Assembly (NCBI GenBank): GCA_910584595.1
Contig: CAJUBQ010000081.1
Coordinates: forward strand, 1-21,256
Source: an uncultured Eubacterium sp.
Lineage (GTDB): Bacteria > Bacillota > Clostridia > Lachnospirales > Lachnospiraceae
DNA: 21,256 nt
Direction: 5' to 3'
The stretch's first letter is position 1. Each line of letters opens with the position of its first letter. The position numbers and the translations under genes are program-made. Shown piece by piece: positions 15,213-21,256 of the stretch. The notes below the pieces were generated by a model that did no database searches, was not told the DNA's origin, and saw nothing but the letters and a program-made list of their open reading frames with translations.

Positions 15213-17747
15213 TTACGAAAGAAAGATACAGCTGCATCCTGTCTGTTCTAAAAATTGTTCAGCAATTTGACGCAGTTTTTCTTCTGTCTGGGGCATGGTA
15301 AGCTTTAACTGTACTGTTCGCTGTGCGGGAAGGTAGGACGGGTTTTTGGCAAGCGTTATATCGTGCTGAAGGCACAAAAGCTGCGCTGTTTTAAACAGCT
15401 CGTTCTGGTTGATTTTATCCGCAATGCGGATACGCCAGCCGGTTTGGTCTGCGAGAGACTGTAAAGTGTCCGCATACTGCAGGCCGAGTATAGGAGAGAT
15501 AAATCCAAGTTCCAGATATTTCCCGTTCTCATCATGTTTTAAGCTTTTTTTGTCCGGTTTGTGCGGCAGATCGCGGAATGTTTCATCAATGCAGAAAAAA
15601 GCCATATTCTGCTCGGCTTGTTCAACAGGATTTGTCGGAGAAAAGAAATGAGACCGGGCAGTATTTGTTCCGGCAGGAGCAGAAGAGTTTTCTGATTTCT
15701 GCATCTTGCCATTGATGCGCAATGTCCATCCGGTTGTTTCAAAAAACTGTCTTGCGGCTTCGGCGTCAGAAACCGGATAAGAGCCGGATGTTTCGTTTCT
15801 CGCAGTGACTGCATAACATTTGTTTTCCGCGTAGTAAGATGTTTTTTGCAGACGGTCTCCCAATAGTACGGAAAGTAAAAGAGCCGCTGCGTTGTGATTC
15901 ATGGATGGGTGCATTTGCATCGTCCAGCCGGTTGCAGCTTGAAACTGCTCAGCTTTTTTTTGAAATTCATCTTTGTTCTGACTGTCAGGGTAATCAAACT
16001 GCAGCAGGACTTCTTTTTTTGCAGTGTGATAGCTGATCTTTCGGTATGTATTTTCCGGAAAAAGAGTTTGTATCTGCAGAGCCAAATCCTGTATCGTAAG
16101 TTCTTTTGGAGCGAGCGCCTGTGCAACGGCTTCGGGGGTGTTGGCTTCAAACAAAAACAGCCTGCGTGTGTTCAGGGAAAAATAGATGCTGTTTTGTAAT
16201 ATCTCCTGCATTTGTTGCTGAATACCGGCATCTGGATGTCCGTACCAAATGTGCGTAATTTGCGGTATAGAAAAAGCTTTTCCCGGATAATGTGCCTGCC
16301 AGTACTCCCAAAGCGGCTTTTCATCTTCTTTCGTAAATGGCCGTTTCATCTGCATCGTATGATCCGGCTGAAAGGATAGTTGTTTACGCTTGTTATGGAG
16401 GGAAATTTCATATTCTTGCCCGCTTTCCGGCAAATAGATTCTGCGGCGGAAATCTTCGCCTGCAAGTTCTCTGCCAAGTTCTTTGATGACGTCTTCATTT
16501 CCATGAACGAGACATACATGACGGGAGGAAAGACGGTCCAGCAATGCTATAATCTCAGATTTATCACCATGTGCAGATAATCCAACCTGTTCAATCCGGC
16601 ATTTTACCGGAACGGTACTGCCATTGATGGTAAGTGTCTGATTCTGAGGATGTTCTAAAAGGTTTAAAAGCTGGCGACCGGGGGATTCTTCGTCCTGGTA
16701 TCCGGTAATGATAATACATGCGTTTTCCATAGGTGCAATACGGCTGGCATATTGTGCGCTCGGCCCTCCGGTGAGCATACCGGAGCTGGACACAACAATT
16801 ACAGGGTCAGGACCCGACAGCAGATCGTCCCGGTTTTGCATAGGAGCGACAGGGCAGATTTCTTTTGTGTAAAATGGTTCATTGCCTTTTAGAATCCGTT
16901 TCCCCAGTGCATTTTTCAGGTAAGTAGGGTTGCGGGCATACATCGTATTAATATCCCGAACCATTCCATCCACATAGATCGGGACGGCGGGAATTTCCTG
17001 ATTTTGAATAGCCGCACGCAGAATAAGCAGCGCTTCCTGTGCGCGGCCAAGAGCGAAGGCAGGAATCAGTATCTTCTTTTTTTCCAAAATACATATTTTT
17101 ACAAGCTCTATCAGTCGTTTTTCTTCTACCAGACGGTTTGCGTGCAGACGGTTTCCGTAAGTGGTTTCTATAATAGAAACATCAGGACGCAGTTTCGGGA
17201 TCCGGATGCCTTCGATCGTCCTCTGTGCAAATGCTGAAAAATCTCCGGAATAAAACAGGCTGCCTTCTTCTGTGACAAGATAAACACAGGCAGCTCCGGC
17301 AATATGCCCGGCGGGATAAAATGTCAGATTCAGATTGTCAAAGATGGGAAAAGAGGTCTGAAATCCAACCGGAAAAATCCTGCCAAGCATGGCGAGCACA
17401 TCTTGTTCAGAATAATGCGGAATTTCATCTTCTTTGTAATTCATAATTTTCAGACTGTCATATAATAATACGCGTGTCAGGTCAGCGGTCATTGCGGTCA
17501 TGTAGATTCGGGCGTTTGGATATGCCTTGCTAATCATTGGAAGTGTGCCAATGTGGTCCATATGTGCATGGCTGATGATGACGGCATCCAGACCGCCTTG
17601 CTGCTGAATCGTACGGAAATCCGGAATAGGGTCTTTGGATACAGACTGGCGGATGCCGCAGTCTAACAAAATGTTTTTTCCGGCGATTTTAATATAAATG
17701 CAGCTGCCTCCGATTTCCATTGCGCCGCCGAGAAAATGCAGGTTCAT
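15213..17747 (-). CDS. Beta-CASP metallo-beta-lactamase ribonuclease with repeat-bearing C-terminal extension
   Basis: This is an 844-residue protein. Residues 1 to about 450 form a complete metallo-beta-lactamase/beta-CASP ribonuclease core like the CPSF73/TTHA0252 group: HAHMDH (H60, H62, D64, H65), H148 in PAGHIAG, D169 in YSGDF, motif A Glu194 in SIIETTYG, motif B H393 in SAHGD, and motif C H415 in VHGNED. It should bind two zinc ions and cleave RNA in the cytoplasm. Residues about 450-844 are unusual. Four TGW-type motifs (T606, T672, T769, T836) recur in two pairs spaced 66-67 residues apart, each after a helix and before a strand, suggesting a duplicated beta-alpha-beta module. The ATG has AAAGGA about 10 bases upstream and a good promoter. 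The role of the extension is unknown; RNA binding is a guess. Confidence 0.85.
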   Translation of the reverse strand: MNLHFLGGAMEIGGSCIYIKIAGKNILLDCGIRQSVSKDPIPDFRTIQQQGGLDAVIISHAHMDHIGTLPMISKAYPNARIYMTAMTADLTRVLLYDSLKIMNYKEDEIPHYSEQDVLAMLGRIFPVGFQTSFPIFDNLNLTFYPAGHIAGAACVYLVTEEGSLFYSGDFSAFAQRTIEGIRIPKLRPDVSIIETTYGNRLHANRLVEEKRLIELVKICILEKKKILIPAFALGRAQEALLILRAAIQNQEIPAVPIYVDGMVRDINTMYARNPTYLKNALGKRILKGNEPFYTKEICPVAPMQNRDDLLSGPDPVIVVSSSGMLTGGPSAQYASRIAPMENACIIITGYQDEESPGRQLLNLLEHPQNQTLTINGSTVPVKCRIEQVGLSAHGDKSEIIALLDRLSSRHVCLVHGNEDVIKELGRELAGEDFRRRIYLPESGQEYEISLHNKRKQLSFQPDHTMQMKRPFTKEDEKPLWEYWQAHYPGKAFSIPQITHIWYGHPDAGIQQQMQEILQNSIYFSLNTRRLFLFEANTPEAVAQALAPKELTIQDLALQIQTLFPENTYRKISYHTAKKEVLLQFDYPDSQNKDEFQKKAEQFQAATGWTMQMHPSMNHNAAALLLSVLLGDRLQKTSYYAENKCYAVTARNETSGSYPVSDAEAARQFFETTGWTLRINGKMQKSENSSAPAGTNTARSHFFSPTNPVEQAEQNMAFFCIDETFRDLPHKPDKKSLKHDENGKYLELGFISPILGLQYADTLQSLADQTGWRIRIADKINQNELFKTAQLLCLQHDITLAKNPSYLPAQRTVQLKLTMPQTEEKLRQIAEQFLEQTGCSCIFLS

Positions 17748-17812
17748 AATATAGAGGTCCTTTCTGTGATAATGGAGTATGTTTCATAATATAGTTCCTA
17801 ATAGCTGAAATT

Positions 17813-17841
17813 ATTATAACGTATGTGTTGGCAGGTGTAAA
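17813..17841 (-). promoter_or_regulatory. Promoter of the beta-CASP ribonuclease gene
   Basis: On the minus strand TTTACA (17841-17836) and a perfect TATAAT (17818-17813) are 17 bases apart. They lie about 65 bases upstream of the start codon. Confidence 0.7.
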
Positions 17842-17977
17842 GGCTGCGCCTGTTGGCGGATTATTTTTTCGGAATCTGGTCGGGTGCAGCGCTGGAAATG
17901 TGGCAAAATATTAGGAGGCAGGTTATTTGGTTCCCGATTCTGCCAGATTATAGATACTTACAGGAGGATAAAACGAA

Positions 17978-18598
17978 ATGGAGAGAACAACAGTGTATGG
18001 GTATGTGCGGATTTCAGCCACGGATCAGAATGAGGATCGTCAGATGGAAGCCATGCGGAAAAAAGGTGTGGAGGAAAATCATATTTATGTGGATAAGCAG
18101 TCGGGCAGGGACTTTAACAGGCCGGGATATTTGGAACTGCTGGGGCGTCTTAAGGAGGGAGATCTTTTATATGTTTTAAGCATTGACCGCCTGGGGCGTA
18201 ATTACAAAGAAGTGCAGGAACAGTGGCGGACGCTTACGAAGGAGATGGGTGTGGATATCTGCGTCATTGAGATGCCGCTGCTGGATACTCGGAATGGTAA
18301 GGATTTGATGGGAACGTTTATAGCGGATCTCGTACTGCAGATTTTGTCCTTTGTGGCGGAATCGGAACGGGATAATATCAGAAAACGTCAGGAACAGGGA
18401 ATTGCGGTGGCAAAGGCGAAAGGCGTCAGGTTTGGAAGGCCGCGGGTACAGGTGCCCAGGGAATTTCCTGAGATTGTGGATGAATGGGAGAGGAAAGAGA
18501 TTTCATTTAGAGAAGCGCTGAAAAGATGTGGAATGAGCCAGGCTACATTTTACAGAACGCTAAAGGGGTATCGGCTGGGGATAAAAGATTTGAGATAA
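17978..18598 (+). CDS. Small serine recombinase (resolvase/invertase family)
   Basis: This 206-residue protein has the resolvase catalytic domain: YGYVRIS with nucleophile S13, an RQ pair downstream (DRQMEAM), and the conserved IDRLGRNYKE segment (R71, R74). The long helix around ESERDNIRKRQEQGIAVAKAKG and then FGRP lead into a C-terminal helix-turn-helix, ISFREALKRCGMSQATFYRTLK (about 165-190). Length is typical of small resolvases and invertases. AGGAGG precedes the ATG. It is not accompanied by a transposase or an obvious pair of crossover sites in the window, so it may be a remnant of a mobile element or act on distant sites. It stands between the beta-CASP and STAND genes. Confidence 0.9.
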   Translation: MERTTVYGYVRISATDQNEDRQMEAMRKKGVEENHIYVDKQSGRDFNRPGYLELLGRLKEGDLLYVLSIDRLGRNYKEVQEQWRTLTKEMGVDICVIEMPLLDTRNGKDLMGTFIADLVLQILSFVAESERDNIRKRQEQGIAVAKAKGVRFGRPRVQVPREFPEIVDEWERKEISFREALKRCGMSQATFYRTLKGYRLGIKDLR

Positions 18599-18676
18599 AG
18601 ATAACGGTTTCATGGATGATCCAGATTAGATTACTGCAGATACGCAGGTATAAGAAGTCAGATTATTGAGGATCTA

Positions 18677-18705
18677 TTGCATAATGGATATCATTGAATT
18701 ATAAT
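18677..18705 (+). promoter_or_regulatory. Promoter of the STAND NTPase gene
   Basis: TTGCAT (18677-18682) and a perfect TATAAT (18700-18705) are 17 bases apart in the 200-base gap after the recombinase gene. The chosen start codon is about 110 bases downstream, so the STAND gene can be transcribed independently. Nothing else recognisable was seen in this gap. Confidence 0.65.
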
Positions 18706-18803
18706 ATACAAAGATTGCGGAATCACGTAGCGGTAAAATACTTAAAAATGCAAATGAATCACAAAATATGTCAAAAGCAATGATGTGAATGGAACGGTAT
18801 GTC

Positions 18804-18808
18804 GGAGG
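18804..18808 (+). promoter_or_regulatory. Ribosome binding site deciding the STAND protein start
   Basis: GGAGG lies 8 bases before the ATG at 18817. It falls after the alternative ATG at 18799, which has only a weak purine stretch upstream. Confidence 0.7.
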
Positions 18809-18816
18809 TTTATCAT

Positions 18817-21108
18817 ATGAATTTTACATTGCCTATATTACAAAGTATTCTTGCAAATCATATTGACGGAGCTGTTATTTATAAAATAAAGGATAAACTT
18901 CATTCAAAAGGAAACACTGTGGCAGAACAGATGATTTACTGTATTCATCAGGCATTAGCTCGGTTCAGTCAAATATATGGTTTTGAATATAATATGACGA
19001 TTAGTAAAAGATTTTTAGAGGAACTGCTTTGCAAAGATCAAATACTGTCTGAAGATGTGTTGCTTGGAATATTAAAAGAAATCGTTGATTTGGAATTTGG
19101 CAAAGACGAATTAAATGAATGGTTTCGCTTAGTAGAGCTTACAATCGCAGAGGAACAATTAGACGTTTTAAGAGATTACATTTTATTACAGAATACGAAA
19201 AACAGACAGATACGGGCGGTATATCCTCAAATCTTAACGGCAAAGCCGCCGCTTCCCCCGGAAGAGTATCTGGACAGAGCTGAGAGTGAGATGATTTTAG
19301 AAAGCCTGAACGTATCTAAAAAACTGGTTTTGGTTAACGGCATAGGGGGAATAGGAAAGTCTACGGTCTGCAGGAGAATTTTTCATGAAATCAGTGAAAC
19401 GGAAAACCGTCCTTTGGCATGGATCGTCTATAATGATAAAGATTTGTTAGACGACATGAAAAAACAGTTATTTTATCCAAAAGATGGAAAGGACTGGGAA
19501 AAAAGGTTTACACAGTTTATCGAACAGGATATAGATGAACGGGCGATTATCTTTATTGACAATGTAAATGTAACAGAAGAGGAGGAAACGTACTTATCGA
19601 AACTGTCAAATGCAAAATGCAGTATCGTCTGTACATCACGCATCGAGAAGTTTTTGCATTATGAAATAGTTCCAATTCCTTATTTTGATGATGAAAAATG
19701 TATTGAGCTTTTTTATAAATATTACAAACTTGAGTATGATGAAAAGCGTATACAAAACATTATTACGAGAGCAGGAAGGCATACTCTGGTCATCGAAATA
19801 TTAGGAAAGATAGGAAATGCTGAAAATTATTCTCTGGAAGAACTGGAAAACAAGTTGATTCAGGAAGGATTTGATCTGGAGGGAATTGCTTCTGTAGAAA
19901 ATAAAGAAGACACTTTGGTTGGTCATCTCAGCCGGACTTTTAACTTTAAGAAATTGACGGACATTCAAAAAGAAATATTGTATTGTATGGCCATATTGCC
20001 GGTGCAATGGATTCCGGCTGATTTGAAAAACTGGCTCGGTTTGTCTAACAGTTATAATATTGTTTATCTGGTAAAACATGCGTGGTTTGAGCAGAGGGAA
20101 AAAAAGTATTATATGCATCCGGTTGTAAAAGAAGTGGTAAAACGAGGAATCCAGATACCGAAAGATGCTGTATTACGTTTATTGAAAGGGATCGGTGATG
20201 AGATTGTTTATAAGGACAACCCGGATGTGGACAAGGCCAAACTGTTTCTTTCATTTGCAGAAGCTATTTTAGATGTCCTTTCAGACGAAAAGGATTTGGT
20301 TATCTCAGAGGTTTCTTATCATATTGCTGTGCTTTATTCACAATTTGGTGATTATGACCAGGCAAAAAAGTATATCAGGCATTGCATAAATATAGAAGAG
20401 GACGGTCATCATTCAGAAAGCCTTCTTGCCGAGGCATATGAGCATCAGGGATATATTTTTTATTACAATTATGAGGACGCTCAGGCCGAACAGAGTTATT
20501 TAAAATCGTATCAGGTATGGAAAAAATTAAAGAATCAAAAGCATATTGCTGCACTGGAAGGAAATCTTGCTTTGCTGTATCAGGGGATGTGGACCGAAGA
20601 TAAAGACAGTGCGAACAAAAAGAATATTTACCTGCTGAAAGCCAGAAAGTTTCAATATAAGTCTATGCAGAGATTTGAGCATATCTTTAAAGGAAAACTG
20701 CATTCGAATATGGCGTCGGCATATAATAATATGGCTGTTATTTCTTATAGCTTGAAGGAGTATGAAACAGCTGTTTCTTATTATCGGAAAGCAGAAACAA
20801 TAAGGATAAGGCTTGCTGATAAAATATCGCCAGGGGATATGTCTGTTACATATAAAGGATTGTGTGATAGTTTTTATGAAATGGCGTGCGAATGTAAAAA
20901 TAGCAGGCAGAAAATTTTGCGGTATAAGCTTGCGTTAACTTACTTAAATAATGCGATCAAAATCAGGGAGGAAGAAATAAAGAAGGGCAATCAGAAATGG
21001 GAAGTTCGTCAGCTGCAGGAAATGTATGTTAAGATAGAGCGTGAAATATTAAGTTTGATGGAAGAAGATAAAGGGCAAGCGAGGGGGATATTTGAAAAAA
21101 ATGAATAG
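18817..21108 (+). CDS. STAND/NB-ARC-type NTPase with TPR-like repeats and unassigned N-terminal domain
   Basis: This 763-residue protein has an immune-type STAND architecture. Residues 1 to about 140 are a helical domain that I do not recognise. A Pro-rich linker (PPLPPEEYLDRAE) follows. The NTPase has Walker A NGIGGIGKST (about 174-183), Walker B IIFIDNV (about 244-250) and the sensor CTSR (about 272-275). A winged-helix segment ends in YYMHPVVKEV, equivalent to the MHD position of NB-ARC proteins. From about residue 495 TPR-like helical repeats follow (for example AYNNMAVISYSLKEYETAVSYYRKAE), usually the ligand-sensing part. Such proteins form oligomers when a trigger binds the repeats. Many are anti-phage proteins, others are regulators. 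No catalytic effector motif is visible, so it may recruit a partner. It is AT-rich compared with the GH3 gene. Confidence 0.85.
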   Translation: MNFTLPILQSILANHIDGAVIYKIKDKLHSKGNTVAEQMIYCIHQALARFSQIYGFEYNMTISKRFLEELLCKDQILSEDVLLGILKEIVDLEFGKDELNEWFRLVELTIAEEQLDVLRDYILLQNTKNRQIRAVYPQILTAKPPLPPEEYLDRAESEMILESLNVSKKLVLVNGIGGIGKSTVCRRIFHEISETENRPLAWIVYNDKDLLDDMKKQLFYPKDGKDWEKRFTQFIEQDIDERAIIFIDNVNVTEEEETYLSKLSNAKCSIVCTSRIEKFLHYEIVPIPYFDDEKCIELFYKYYKLEYDEKRIQNIITRAGRHTLVIEILGKIGNAENYSLEELENKLIQEGFDLEGIASVENKEDTLVGHLSRTFNFKKLTDIQKEILYCMAILPVQWIPADLKNWLGLSNSYNIVYLVKHAWFEQREKKYYMHPVVKEVVKRGIQIPKDAVLRLLKGIGDEIVYKDNPDVDKAKLFLSFAEAILDVLSDEKDLVISEVSYHIAVLYSQFGDYDQAKKYIRHCINIEEDGHHSESLLAEAYEHQGYIFYYNYEDAQAEQSYLKSYQVWKKLKNQKHIAALEGNLALLYQGMWTEDKDSANKKNIYLLKARKFQYKSMQRFEHIFKGKLHSNMASAYNNMAVISYSLKEYETAVSYYRKAETIRIRLADKISPGDMSVTYKGLCDSFYEMACECKNSRQKILRYKLALTYLNNAIKIREEEIKKGNQKWEVRQLQEMYVKIEREILSLMEEDKGQARGIFEKNE

Positions 21109-21135
21109 AGTAACCTGAATGGGTTGTGATAAAGG

Positions 21136-21171
21136 GCGTATGGAAATGTAATGTAAACCATACGCTTTTTT
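21136..21171 (+). terminator. Rho-independent terminator after the STAND gene
   Basis: The arms gcgtatgg (21136-21143) and ccatacgc (21158-21165) pair perfectly and are followed by TTTTTT. It begins 28 bases after the STAND stop, so this gene is likely the end of its transcript. Confidence 0.85.
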
Positions 21172-21226
21172 GTGTTTCATGTATGGATTGATGGAGGTGT
21201 TAAAATTTTGCGGCGGATAGAATAAG

Positions 21227-21256
21227 AACTATCAAAAGGTGTACTTTTTGATAGTT
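21227..21256. repeat. Perfect 11-base inverted repeat at the window edge
   Basis: aactatcaaaa (21227-21237) and ttttgatagtt (21246-21256) pair perfectly around an 8-base loop and run to the last base of the window. The preceding stretch from 21172 has no gene that I can support. It could be an operator of the next gene or the end of a mobile element; the sequence is cut off here. Confidence 0.7.

Noticed and set aside
17853..18179. 108-residue plus-strand frame overlapping the recombinase start
   Set aside because: Its second half is the recombinase gene in another frame, and the catalytic motif is only in the recombinase frame, which has the AGGAGG.

Overview
The window looks like a stretch of chromosome from a low- to mid-GC Gram-positive anaerobe, most likely a gut Clostridia/Lachnospiraceae member. 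This is inferred from strong AGGAGG-type ribosome binding sites, YesM/YesN-type two-component genes, an MsmEFG-type sugar ABC transporter with no ATPase of its own, and overall base composition. No rRNA, tRNA or CRISPR array was seen, and no gap between genes exceeds about 265 bases.

The left half (about 1-13,020) is a glycan-utilisation locus. In order it has an RpiR-family regulator (+), a sugar ABC transporter operon on the minus strand (lipoprotein binding protein, then two permeases), a minus-strand YesM-like sensor kinase and YesN-like response regulator pair, a plus-strand SGNH-fold esterase, a minus-strand AraC-family regulator, and a plus-strand GH3 beta-glycosidase. Neither enzyme has a signal peptide. 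The simplest model is import of a short, probably acetylated oligosaccharide (xylo-oligosaccharide is the best guess from the GH3 motifs), followed by de-acetylation and trimming in the cytoplasm. A 16-bp-period repeat array lies between the AraC gene and the GH3 gene.

The right half (about 13,025-21,256) is different in character and reads as an accessory or defence region. It has a two-gene ATPase + HNH endonuclease operon resembling the Septu (PtuA/PtuB) anti-phage system, an 844-residue beta-CASP metallo-beta-lactamase ribonuclease with a long repeat-bearing C-terminal half, a small serine recombinase, and a STAND/NB-ARC-type NTPase with TPR-like repeats and an unrecognised N-terminal domain. 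These are typical immune-type architectures, but a defence function is inferred from family resemblance only.

Several starts were moved inward from the longest reading frame because a Shine-Dalgarno sequence selects a later ATG: both permeases, the sensor kinase and the STAND protein. The most interesting items are the STAND protein with its unassigned N-terminal domain, the repeated TGW modules of the beta-CASP protein, the 16-bp repeat array, and the compact Septu-like pair with a hairpin leader.
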